From the NCBI GenBank assembly GCA_016703665.1, contig JADJBS010000020.1:1365988-1429987 (forward strand): DNA of 64,000 nucleotides, in the 5' to 3' direction. The position numbers were made by a program, and so were the translations under genes. Source of the DNA: Candidatus Defluviibacillus avedoerensis (lineage in GTDB: Bacteria > Pseudomonadota > Gammaproteobacteria > Burkholderiales > Burkholderiaceae_C). Positions 18,050 through 26,438 of the stretch are shown one piece after another; position 1 is the first letter of the stretch, and each line of letters opens with the position of its first letter. The notes below the pieces were generated by a model. It was not told the DNA's origin, searched no databases, and saw only the letters and a program-made list of their open reading frames with translations.

Positions 18050-19027
18050 TCAATCAGCGTAAATACCCGCCTTCTTGATGACGGGGCCCCACTTGGCGAT
18101 TTCTGCTTCGAGGTGTGCCTTCAGGTTGGGGCCATTCATCTTGTCGAGCGTGGGAATCTCAGAGCTGGCATCGGCCATGCGCTGCCTGACCACCGGGTCT
18201 TGCATGGCCTGCTGATAGGCGGCGGTGATCTTGTCGAGCACGGGCTTGGGTGTTCCCTTGGGTGCGTACAAGCCGTGCCAGACCTTGACCTCAAAGCCCT
18301 TGAGGCCTTGCTCGTCCAGCGTGGGCACATTGGGCAAAGCGCTCAGGCGCTTGAGCGTGGTCACGCCATACACCTTGACGCGGTTTTCCTTGATCAGCGG
18401 CACGGTGGTGGTGGTCTGGTCGCACAGCAAATCCACCTGCCCCCCCAGCAAATCATTCATCGCAGGACCTGTGCCTTTGTACGGAATGGTGTTCAGGTCC
18501 ACGCCAATTTGGCTCATGAACAGCAAGCCGCACAGGTGGGACACCGCGCCCAAGCCCGCATTGGCCAGTGATACTTTTTCTTTGTTCGCCTTGACGTAGG
18601 TGAGCAGCTCCTGAAAGTTGGCTGCAGGAAAGTCTTTGCGTGCCAGCAAAGTCATGGGCACATCAAGCACCTGGCCGATGTATTCAAAGTCTGTCATCGG
18701 GTTGAATGACAGCTTTTTGTACAGAGCTGGCGCGGTGGACATGCCCATGTGGTGCAAAAAGATGGTGTAACCATTGGGTGCCGCGCGTGCCACGCGGGCG
18801 CCTGCAATGGTGCCGCCCGCGCCCACGGTGTTCTCCACCACCACGGTTTGGCCCAGCGCCTTGCCCATGGGAATGGCCATCAGGCGTGCAACCACGTCAG
18901 TCGGGCCGCCTGCGGCAAAGGGGATAACCAGCGAAATGGGTTTGTCTGGAAAGTTGTCCTGCGCTTGCGCGCCCAGTGCCAACAAACAGGTGCTGACGAG
19001 CATCAGGGATTTAAATATCTTCTTCAC
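18050..19027 (-). CDS. Bug-family (TctC) periplasmic solute-binding protein
   Basis: This 325-residue Bug receptor has a signal peptide (MKKIFKSLMLVSTCLLALG, cleavage near AQAQ) and the family blocks KPISLVIPFAAGGPTDVV, VVVENTVGAGGT and NTIPYKGTGPAMNDLLGGQ. A run of four threonines (CDQTTTTVPL) lies near the ligand region. It is the last gene of the minus-strand run that contains MmgE/PrpD, CaiB and acyl-CoA dehydrogenase. No TctAB partner is present. Confidence 0.9.
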   Translation of the reverse strand: MKKIFKSLMLVSTCLLALGAQAQDNFPDKPISLVIPFAAGGPTDVVARLMAIPMGKALGQTVVVENTVGAGGTIAGARVARAAPNGYTIFLHHMGMSTAPALYKKLSFNPMTDFEYIGQVLDVPMTLLARKDFPAANFQELLTYVKANKEKVSLANAGLGAVSHLCGLLFMSQIGVDLNTIPYKGTGPAMNDLLGGQVDLLCDQTTTTVPLIKENRVKVYGVTTLKRLSALPNVPTLDEQGLKGFEVKVWHGLYAPKGTPKPVLDKITAAYQQAMQDPVVRQRMADASSEIPTLDKMNGPNLKAHLEAEIAKWGPVIKKAGIYAD

Positions 19028-19073
19028 AGTGTCTCCAAGTTACGGTCGCCAAAGCAGGGCAAGACCAAGTCGG

Positions 19074-20426
19074 TCAGCCTAGCAGAAACCCAACTTTTCC
19101 CCAATGGGAGATGCCCCATAGGCGGTCCACCGCTTGCTGCATTTCGCTGGCGTTAGCACCTTTGCTGAAAGCCGCCAGGCGCAAGGCTTTGGCGGTGATT
19201 TCTTCCCGACTCAGGGTGTTTCCAGGGTCGCCTTTGGGTTCATCCACGCGCCCCTGCAGAATGCGGCCATCGATGGTGTGCACCGTCACCTTGCCAATCC
19301 AGCGCTGCGGGTAGGCGCCGTCCACCTCGGCATCCAGCACCATGCTGACCCGGTCGCGGATGGCTTGAGTGCTCTCATCCAGGAAGTGATCGTCGAACTC
19401 CGTCAGGCCCGCGTGGGCGTAGCGCGCCACCAATGCGAGCACCGTACCCATCGAGAACTTGCTCTGATGCACCGTGACAGGCCGTACCACCGGGCCCAGC
19501 ACGTCGATGGCGCCCTGGTGCACATGGGTGATGACTTGGGCCAGGTCTTCAGCTTTAAGTGCATGGGTCTGCATCACCTGCAGCAAGGCGTCTGCCGCCG
19601 GGTGCGTATGGCGGCAAGAGGCATGGAACTTGAAGGAAGTCTCCGGCGTCGCCCATCGTGTGCCCAAGCCTTCGTTCAGCTTGGCGGGGTTGGCATCTGT
19701 TGACATGCCCACCGCCATGCCTTGTGGGCCTTCCAGGATTTCAGCGGCGCCAGTGAAGCCATCTTTGGCAAGGTAGGCTGCCATCAGCCCCGCCCCGGCT
19801 GCGTGTGCCGTGTGCAACTGCTTGCTGTCGGCAGCGGTGCGCAGAAACTCCCACAAGCCTGCAGACTGGGTACCGGCTGAGCCAAACGCATGCTGCATTT
19901 GCTGCGCATCCAGTCCCAGCAAATTGCCCACGGCAGCCGCCGCCGCCAGTGTGCCCGCCGTACCCGTGGTGTGGAACACCTTGTAGTGCGAGCGGCCCAG
20001 AAACTCGCCCACACGAATGCCCACCTCATAGCCCGCCACACTGGCTGCAATCAATTGCTGACCACTGGCCCCTATCGCCTGCGCCACAGCCACAGCGGGC
20101 GAAAACACCACGGTGGCCGGGTGAAACACCGAGCCGTTATGCACATCGTCCTGCTCGGCCACATGCGACGCCGCTGCGTTGGCCATGGCCGCGGCATAGG
20201 GGCTGGTGCGTGCGCGGGTGGTCAGCACTTCAGACGGCCCTGTGGCTGGCCCCATGGCCTGGGCGAAGTTCGTGATACTGGCCACAGGGCGCGAGCCATG
20301 CCCGGCCACTGCCGAGCCAAACCAGTCGACCAGCAGGTCTTCGGTCTTACGAACGACTGGCTCGGGAATGGCGTCAAAGCGCAGGTTGGCGGCAAAGGCG
20401 GCAAGTTGGGCTGTGGGTGTGGTCAT
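19074..20426 (-). CDS. MmgE/PrpD family protein
   Basis: This 450-residue paralogue of the protein at 6542-7906 has ASHVAEQDDVHNGSVFHPAT, where the family usually has a DD(T/V)H segment, then FHTTGTAGTLAAAAAVGNLL and ALRLAAFSKG near the end. A hydro-lyase or decarboxylase activity on a branched polycarboxylate is the family expectation; the actual reaction is unknown. Its neighbours are a Bug receptor downstream and a CaiB CoA-transferase upstream, the same arrangement as in the 3345-10181 operon. Confidence 0.88.
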   Translation of the reverse strand: MTTPTAQLAAFAANLRFDAIPEPVVRKTEDLLVDWFGSAVAGHGSRPVASITNFAQAMGPATGPSEVLTTRARTSPYAAAMANAAASHVAEQDDVHNGSVFHPATVVFSPAVAVAQAIGASGQQLIAASVAGYEVGIRVGEFLGRSHYKVFHTTGTAGTLAAAAAVGNLLGLDAQQMQHAFGSAGTQSAGLWEFLRTAADSKQLHTAHAAGAGLMAAYLAKDGFTGAAEILEGPQGMAVGMSTDANPAKLNEGLGTRWATPETSFKFHASCRHTHPAADALLQVMQTHALKAEDLAQVITHVHQGAIDVLGPVVRPVTVHQSKFSMGTVLALVARYAHAGLTEFDDHFLDESTQAIRDRVSMVLDAEVDGAYPQRWIGKVTVHTIDGRILQGRVDEPKGDPGNTLSREEITAKALRLAAFSKGANASEMQQAVDRLWGISHWGKVGFLLG

Positions 20427-20486
20427 GGCAGAATTTTTAATGAATAGGCCTTTTAGGCAATACAGTAATAGTTTTACAGCTATCTT

Positions 20487-21674
20487 TTATATAGCATTTT
20501 CATTTTTCAGTCCAGTGATGCTGCGGTCTGTCAGCCCCAGTTCGCGCAAGATCGCTTGCGTGTGTTCACCCACGCCTGGGACCGGGTCCATACGGTAGTC
20601 GAACGCACTGCTACGCCCAGGCGGCAACAGTGCCGGGATGTCACCTGCGGGCGTGCCCACCGTCTGCCAGCGATCGCGCGCCGCCAGTTGCGGATGCGCC
20701 CATACACCCGCCATGTCGTTCATGCGCGCGTTGGCGATTTGGGCTTGGTCCAGGCGTGCCACCACTTCAGCCGTGCTCATCTGCCCAAACTGCGCCAAGA
20801 TCAGGCCCTTGAGTGCTTCGCGGTTTTCGTTGCGGCGGGCATTGGTATCAAAGTGTGGATCGGTCGCCACGCTGGCGTCTTGCAGCACCACCTCGCAAAA
20901 CACCTTCCACTCGCGCTCGTTCTGCAAGCCCAACATCACGACGCCACCGTCTCCTGCGGCAAACGGGCCATAGGGGTAGATGCTGGCGTGCGATGCAGCG
21001 GTACGTGGCGGTGGCGTGGCGCCCTCAAACGCGTAATACAGCGGGTAGTTCATCCATTCACCCAGCGCTTCGAGCATAGACACATCAATGTGGCTGCCCT
21101 CGCCGGTCTTGCCGCGCAGCAGCAGGGCCGAGAGGATGCTGGTGTAGGCGTACATGCCTGCCGCAATGTCAGCCACCGAGTTGCCTGCCTTGCTGGGTGA
21201 GTCGGGCGTACCTGTGATGGAGAGGAAGCCCGCCTCGCTCTGGATCAGCAGGTCGTAGGCCTTTTTGTCGCGGTAAGGGCCGTTGTCGCCATAGCCGGAG
21301 ATGTCGCAGACGATGAGTTTGGGATGAACTTTCTTGAGCGCCTCATAGCCGAGGCCCATGCGGGCGGCAGCGCCGGGGGCCAGGTTTTGCACCAGCACAT
21401 CGGCTTTAGCCAGCAACGACTTCAATGCCGCGAGTGCGTCCGGGTGCTTGAGGTCCAGCGTCAGGCTTTCTTTGCTTCGGTTGGTCCAGACAAAGTGCGA
21501 GGCCTGGCCTTTGACACGGGTGTCGTATGCCCGGGCGAAGTCGCCGCTGCCGGGGCGTTCCACCTTGATGACGCGTGCGCCCAGGTCGGCCAACTGGCGG
21601 GTGCAGAAGGGGGCGGCGATGGCGTGTTCTAGAGAGACTACGGTGATGCCGTCTAGGGGTTTGGGTCTTGTCAT
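20487..21674 (-). CDS. CaiB/BaiF (family III) CoA-transferase
   Basis: This 395-residue class III CoA-transferase begins LDGITVVSLEHAIAAPFCTR and carries GARVIKVERPGSGDFAR, CDISGYGDNGPYRDKKAYD and the probable catalytic aspartate D169 in SVADIAAGMYAY. In the closest family branch I know (succinyl-CoA:mesaconate or citramalate CoA-transferases), these proteins activate C5 dicarboxylates, but that specificity is only a possibility. It is separated from the upstream dehydrogenase gene by a 626 bp non-coding stretch with a structured element. Confidence 0.92.
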   Translation of the reverse strand: MTRPKPLDGITVVSLEHAIAAPFCTRQLADLGARVIKVERPGSGDFARAYDTRVKGQASHFVWTNRSKESLTLDLKHPDALAALKSLLAKADVLVQNLAPGAAARMGLGYEALKKVHPKLIVCDISGYGDNGPYRDKKAYDLLIQSEAGFLSITGTPDSPSKAGNSVADIAAGMYAYTSILSALLLRGKTGEGSHIDVSMLEALGEWMNYPLYYAFEGATPPPRTAASHASIYPYGPFAAGDGGVVMLGLQNEREWKVFCEVVLQDASVATDPHFDTNARRNENREALKGLILAQFGQMSTAEVVARLDQAQIANARMNDMAGVWAHPQLAARDRWQTVGTPAGDIPALLPPGRSSAFDYRMDPVPGVGEHTQAILRELGLTDRSITGLKNENAI

Positions 21675-21700
21675 TTAGTGACTTCTTTTGAAACTGTTTG

Positions 21701-22249
21701 GTCGGGTTGTGCGCCCGACTGCGCAGTAACTTTCTTTTGCTTGCCCAAAAGAAAGTCACCAAAGAAAAAGGCAGCCGGATTCCTCGTCCCGCAGCAAAGC
21801 TGCGGGTACCTGCGCTACTCGCTTTTGACGGGGTCTCGCTAAGCTCGCTTCGCTCAAACACACGCGAGCCCTGATCCGTCAAAAGCTGCGTTGCTCAGCT
21901 CCGAATAACGGCATGGAACAACCAACAGCGCATCGCTTCGCTCGCGCCCCAACGCGCCTGGGCTGCGCCCGGCGACCGGCAAATGCTCGTCGCTGCAACT
22001 GCTTCTCGCCGACCACTGGCCCGGCTGTCCGATCCCGCTTGCGCCGTGTAGCGTCGCTGAGCAGCGCAGGTTTTTTCGGATCAGGGTGTGTGCCTGTTTG
22101 AGCGAAGCGAGTTTGCACATGCCCCCGAAAAAACCGAGCAGCGCAAGGTGCCCGTAGCGAAGCGCAGGGACGACGATTTCGGCTCGCCTTTCTTTTGGGT
22201 ACTTTTCTTTGGCGAAGCAAAGAACAAGTACCTCGGCCGCCGGGCCGAG
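21701..22249. repeat. Hairpin-rich intergenic element flanked by imperfect inverted repeats
   Basis: This fills the gene-free gap 21675-22300. The left end has an 11 bp perfect hairpin (ACTTTCTTTTG 21729-21739 with CAAAAGAAAGT 21746-21756). The right end has a related hairpin (22198-22211 with 22218-22232), and the two ends match as an imperfect inverted repeat of about 46 bp. Small GC hairpins lie outside each (21701-21719 and 22232-22249). Inside are CCCGCAGC/GCTGCGGG (21788-21806), GCTTTTGACGG/CCGTCAAAAGC (about 21820-21885), GGTTTTTTCGG/CCGAAAAAACC (22069-22135), and a 16 bp inverted pair, 21844-21859 with 22096-22111. There is no credible coding frame. It looks like a non-autonomous mobile or REP-like element. 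Confidence 0.6.
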
Positions 22250-22300
22250 ACCCGGCCAACCACAAAGAAAACTACGCAACGTATTCAGCATAGACAAAGG

Positions 22301-23461
22301 TCAAAACGACCGAGGCAACCCCAACACATGTTCCGCCACAAACGAATAAATCAAGTTCGTAGAAATCGGCGCCACCTGGTACAGCCGCGTCTCGCGGAAC
22401 TTGCGCTCAACGTCGTACTCGCACGCAAAGCCAAACCCCCCGTGGTACTGGATGCACACATTCGCGGCCTCCCAAGAAGCCTTGGCAGCCAAATACTTGG
22501 CCATGTTGGCCTGCGCCCCACAAGGCTGGTGCGCATCAAACAAACGGCAAGCCTCAAAGCGCATCAGGTTCGCAGCTTCCACCTCGATGTAGGCATCTGC
22601 AATGGGAAACTGCACTCCCTGGTTTTGCCCAATCGGACGGCCAAAGACGACGCGGTCTTTCACGTACTTGGTAACCCGGTCGATGAACCAATAACCGTCT
22701 CCAATGCACTCGGCAGCAATCAGCGTGCGCTCGGCGTTCAAACCGTCCAGGATGTATTTGAAGCCCTTGCCTTCTTCACCAATCAGGTTCTCCTCAGGAA
22801 TCTCCAGGTTCTCGAAGAAGAGTTCGTTGGTTTCATGATTCACCATGTTGGGGATGGGCCGCACGGTCATGCCAGACTTCTCGGCCTGCCGCAAATCGAC
22901 CATGAAGATGGACATCCCCTCACTCTTCTTCTTGACGTCTGCCAGCGGCGTGGTGCGCGCCAGCAGGATCATGAAATCGCTGTGTTGGATTCGGCTGATC
23001 CAGACCTTCTGACCGTTGATGACGTACTTGTCACCCTTCTTCACCGCTGTGGTCTTGATCTTGGTGGTGTCGGTGCCAGTGGTCGGCTCGGTCACGCCCA
23101 TGGATTGCAAGCGCCATTCACCTTTGGCGATTTTGGGCAGGTACAACTCCTTTTGAGCTTTGGAGCCGTGGCGCAGCAGCGTGCCCATGTTGTACATCTG
23201 GCCATGGCAGGCGCCAGAGTTGCCGCCGCTGCGGTTGACTTCTTCCATGATGACTGAGGCTTCGGTCAAACCAAGACCTGAGCCACCGTATTCCTGCGGG
23301 ATCAGCGCAGCCATCCAGCCGGCTTTGGTCAATGCATCGACAAAAGCCTCGGGGTAGCCCCGGGCTTCGTCCACCTTGCGATGGTATTCATCGGGAAACT
23401 CCGCGCACAAGGCACGCACGGCGTCACGGATGTCCTGGTATTGGTCGGGAGCGTGTTGCAT
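22301..23461 (-). CDS. Acyl-CoA dehydrogenase
   Basis: This 386-residue flavoenzyme shows LIPQEYGGSGLGLTEA, the FAD/substrate segment MGVTEPTTGTDTTKIKT, YVINGQKVWISR and the C-terminal GGFGFACEYDVERKFRETR, ending HVLGLPRSF. It closely parallels the protein at 5321-6517 and should catalyse the same type of alpha,beta-dehydrogenation. It starts 34 bp downstream of a gap after the convergently read repeat element, in a minus-strand run with two Bug genes upstream. Confidence 0.92.
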   Translation of the reverse strand: MQHAPDQYQDIRDAVRALCAEFPDEYHRKVDEARGYPEAFVDALTKAGWMAALIPQEYGGSGLGLTEASVIMEEVNRSGGNSGACHGQMYNMGTLLRHGSKAQKELYLPKIAKGEWRLQSMGVTEPTTGTDTTKIKTTAVKKGDKYVINGQKVWISRIQHSDFMILLARTTPLADVKKKSEGMSIFMVDLRQAEKSGMTVRPIPNMVNHETNELFFENLEIPEENLIGEEGKGFKYILDGLNAERTLIAAECIGDGYWFIDRVTKYVKDRVVFGRPIGQNQGVQFPIADAYIEVEAANLMRFEACRLFDAHQPCGAQANMAKYLAAKASWEAANVCIQYHGGFGFACEYDVERKFRETRLYQVAPISTNLIYSFVAEHVLGLPRSF

Positions 23462-23495
23462 AAAACGTATTTGTCAAAAGTAAAAATAGAAAAAT

Positions 23496-24506
23496 TCAGT
23501 CAACCGAAGCGCCCGAGCTTTTGACAATCCGTGCCCACTTGGTGATGTCGTCGTTCAGGACGGCTGCAAACTGATCTGGCGTGACAGGTTTGTCTGCCGG
23601 GGCCGCCAACTCCACGCCTTGCTGCTCCAGCTTGTCGCGCAGGTCTTTGGCTGCCAGGGTTTGAGCCATTGCGGTTTGCAGACGCGCAAGCACATCCGCA
23701 GATACACCATTCGGCGCAAACAGGCCAATCCACAGCGTGCCGTTGTAGCCAGGGACCGCCTCAGCGATGGTGGGCACATCGGGCAACACGGGCGAGCGCG
23801 CGGCACCGCTCACCGCCAGGGCACGCAGCTTGCCCGACTTGATGTGCGCGAGAGAAGACGGCAAGCTCGCAAACAACATGGGCAACTGGCCACCCAACAC
23901 ATCATTGAGTGCTGGCGCCACACCCTTGTAGGGCACATGCTGTAACTGGATGCCGGCCATGCTGTTCAGCATCTCGCCCAGCAAGTGGTTCAGCGTGCCG
24001 TTGCCTGCGGAAGCATATTGGTAGAAATCGGGCTTGGTTTTGGCCAGAGCGATCAGCTCGGGGATGGACTTGGCCGCAAAGCTCGGGTGAACCAGCAGCA
24101 CATTGGGCACAGCGCCAATCAGGCTGATGGGTTTGAAATCTTTAACCGGGTCAAAGCCCGCATTTTTATACAGTGCTGGGTTGATGGCCTGGCTGCTGCT
24201 GATGGTCATCAGCAGGGTGTGACCATCTTTGGGCGCCTTGGCCGCCAGCTGAGTACCAATGTTGCCGCCCGCGCCGGGTTTGTTCGCTGCCGCTACCGGG
24301 TTGCCCAGCACCTCAGCCAGCTTCTGACTGACCAGGCGACCCACGATGTCGTTGGTGCCGCCCGCCGCCTGAGGCACGATCATCTGGATCGGACGGTTAG
24401 GGTAAGACGTTTGGGCCTGCGTGCTCGACAATATGCAAATCAATCCTGTGACGATGCTCGCCAGCACACAGGTTCGGCGAATAAAAAGGCGGTTTAAAAA
24501 GGGCAT
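23496..24506 (-). CDS. Bug-family (TctC) periplasmic solute-binding protein
   Basis: This 336-residue receptor has the start MPFLNRLFIRRTCVLASIV, a signal peptide with cleavage near STQAQT, then RPIQMIVPQAAGGTNDIV, AAANKPGAGGNIGTQLA and HVPYKGVAPALNDVLGGQ. ATG 24506 has a GGAG ribosome site 8 nt upstream; an ATG at 24557 would put an unlikely extension ahead of the signal. It lies next to a second Bug gene in the same direction, suggesting that the pathway takes up more than one ligand. Confidence 0.9.
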   Translation of the reverse strand: MPFLNRLFIRRTCVLASIVTGLICILSSTQAQTSYPNRPIQMIVPQAAGGTNDIVGRLVSQKLAEVLGNPVAAANKPGAGGNIGTQLAAKAPKDGHTLLMTISSSQAINPALYKNAGFDPVKDFKPISLIGAVPNVLLVHPSFAAKSIPELIALAKTKPDFYQYASAGNGTLNHLLGEMLNSMAGIQLQHVPYKGVAPALNDVLGGQLPMLFASLPSSLAHIKSGKLRALAVSGAARSPVLPDVPTIAEAVPGYNGTLWIGLFAPNGVSADVLARLQTAMAQTLAAKDLRDKLEQQGVELAAPADKPVTPDQFAAVLNDDITKWARIVKSSGASVD

Positions 24507-24613
24507 TGAGGGCTCCGAAGCAGCCGCTATCGTCACCGGACTTTCACCCCAAAGCAATCACGCAATGCCTAAGCGGGGCTTCATGCGAATCAAAGCACCC
24601 CCAAGCATTGACC

Positions 24614-25603
24614 TCAATTGATCTTGATATTGGCGTCGCGGATGATCTTTTCGTAGATACTGAAATCCGACTTGATCAGTTGCGTGAAGTCTGCCGGTTT
24701 GCCGCCACCGACGATCAAGCCCATGCCTTCAATGCGAGCTGTCACATCGGGCAAGGCCAGGATGCGGTTGACTTCGTCCGATAACTTATTGACCACTGCG
24801 GCGGGTGTAGCCGCTGGCAGGAACAGGGCAAACCAGCCATAAGGATCAAAGGAGTGGTAGCCCTGCTCGGCAAACGTAGGTACGTCGGCCAAACCCGGCA
24901 GGCGGCGCGTACCTGTGACAGCCAATACTTTGAACGATTTGAGGTGGGCGCGTGCGCTGCCCATGTCGATAAAGGCAGACGTCAATTGCCCACCCACCAT
25001 GTTGTTGACCAATGGCGCCGCACCTGCAAACGGGATCTGCACCATGTCCAGCCCAGCCTGCATGTTCAGCAGCGAGCCCTGGATGTGCGACGAGGTGCCA
25101 GCACCGTAAGTGCCGTAGTTGTATTTGCCAGGGTTGGCCTTGACCAGGGCAACGAATTCTTTGAGGTTGTTGACTGGCGTGCTGGGCGGCACCACGAACA
25201 TGCTGGGGCTGATGGCAATTCGCGTGACGGGTGCAAAGTCCTTGAACACGTCATAGGGCAGGTTGGGCATCATGGGTGGCTGCTGGATGATGGCGGTAAT
25301 GCCCACCAACACGGTGTGGCCATCGGCAGTTGCCTTGGCCACGATGTTGTTGCCAATGGTGCCACCCGCACCGGGTTTGTTCTCCACCACCACGGTTTGG
25401 CCCCAGCTCTCCTGCAGCTTCTGGCCCACCATGCGAGCCAGGGCGTCGGTAGCGCCCCCTGCTGGGTAGGGCACCACGAACTTCAGGGTCTGACTGGGAT
25501 AGGTCTGCGCTTGGGCCAACGGACTGCACAGAACGGTCGTCAAACCGGTCAGCAGGGTCGCGGCGGCCAACATGGCGCGGCGGGAGGGAAATAACTTGCT
25601 CAT
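24614..25603 (-). CDS. Bug-family (TctC) periplasmic solute-binding protein
   Basis: This 329-residue Bug receptor has a signal peptide with a double arginine (SRRAMLAAATLLTGLTTV), followed by LKFVVPYPAGGATDALARM, VVVENKPGAGGTIGNNIV and QIPFAGAAPLVNNMVGGQ. The start at 25603 is supported by a GACAGGAG ribosome site and a normal signal peptide; the in-frame extension to 25693 runs into the SDR gene region and is discarded. It follows the DECR-like SDR gene by 31 bp. Confidence 0.9.
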   Translation of the reverse strand: MSKLFPSRRAMLAAATLLTGLTTVLCSPLAQAQTYPSQTLKFVVPYPAGGATDALARMVGQKLQESWGQTVVVENKPGAGGTIGNNIVAKATADGHTVLVGITAIIQQPPMMPNLPYDVFKDFAPVTRIAISPSMFVVPPSTPVNNLKEFVALVKANPGKYNYGTYGAGTSSHIQGSLLNMQAGLDMVQIPFAGAAPLVNNMVGGQLTSAFIDMGSARAHLKSFKVLAVTGTRRLPGLADVPTFAEQGYHSFDPYGWFALFLPAATPAAVVNKLSDEVNRILALPDVTARIEGMGLIVGGGKPADFTQLIKSDFSIYEKIIRDANIKIN

Positions 25604-25634
25604 CGTCTGTCTCCTGTCAAAGGTTGTCTGAAAA

Positions 25635-26438
25635 TTATCGTCCCACCAGCCCGGCGCTGAGATCACGCCCACCGACCAGCGAGATACCGCCATCCACCGG
25701 GATCACGGCACCTGTCACATAGCTGGCCTGGGCTGAACACAAAAACAAAGCCATGTCAGACACATCGGTCAACTTGCCTAGCCGCTTCAGGGGTACTGTG
25801 TCGTTCATGCGCTGCATGGCCTCAGGCGTGGGCGCCAGTCGGCGGATACCCTCGGTGTCGCCAATTGGGCCGGGCACAATCGAATTGATGCGAATGCCCT
25901 GCTCACCCCACTCCAGCGCGAGTACACGGGTCAGCATGTCCACCCCAGCCTTGGCCGCGCAGACATGGGCCTGGTATTTGGTGGGGGTGTAAGACTGCGA
26001 CGCAGAGATACTGATCAGCGATGCGCCGGGCTTGCGCAGGTAGACGTGGGCCTGGCGCATCACATTGAAGGTGCCCTTGAGGTCAATGTCCACCACGGTG
26101 GCAAAGCCATTGGGCGACATGCCCAGTGCGGGTGCCACAAAATTACCCGCCGCACCCGACACCAACACATCAATATCGCCCAGGACAGCATGGGCATCTG
26201 CCAGTGCCTTGCCAATGGCCTCGGCGTCGCGTACGTCGGCGCTGAAGCCCAAGACCCTCACACCTTCGGATGCGACGCTCATCAGCTCGGATACGGCCGC
26301 AGCCACCCGATCTGCCGAACGGCTGGCGATGGCCACATGGGCCCCCGCCAGCACAAAAGCCTTGGCAATGCCTAGATTGATGCCACTGCTGCCACCTGCC
26401 ACAAAGACATGCTTGCCCTGATGTTGATGATTGTTCAT
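25635..26438 (-). CDS. SDR oxidoreductase, 2,4-dienoyl-CoA reductase-like
   Basis: This 267-residue Rossmann protein has the nucleotide loop FVAGGSSGINLGIAKAF, NNAG-like VSGAAGNFVAPA and the late motif PVDGGISL. The usual catalytic YxxxK is absent: the segment reads KYQAHVCAAKAGVDMLTR, keeping the lysine but not the tyrosine four before it. That pattern, with ISASQSY upstream, resembles the DECR branch of SDRs (NADPH-dependent 2,4-dienoyl-CoA reductases), which assist breakdown of unsaturated acyl chains. The start overlaps the ligase stop by 4 bp. Confidence 0.82.
   Translation of the reverse strand: MNNHQHQGKHVFVAGGSSGINLGIAKAFVLAGAHVAIASRSADRVAAAVSELMSVASEGVRVLGFSADVRDAEAIGKALADAHAVLGDIDVLVSGAAGNFVAPALGMSPNGFATVVDIDLKGTFNVMRQAHVYLRKPGASLISISASQSYTPTKYQAHVCAAKAGVDMLTRVLALEWGEQGIRINSIVPGPIGDTEGIRRLAPTPEAMQRMNDTVPLKRLGKLTDVSDMALFLCSAQASYVTGAVIPVDGGISLVGGRDLSAGLVGR

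Noticed and set aside
22088..23257. A 389-codon plus-strand frame beginning inside the hairpin element.
   Set aside because: It mostly overlaps the acyl-CoA dehydrogenase antisense, and its first part reads the hairpin element; no protein family is recognisable.
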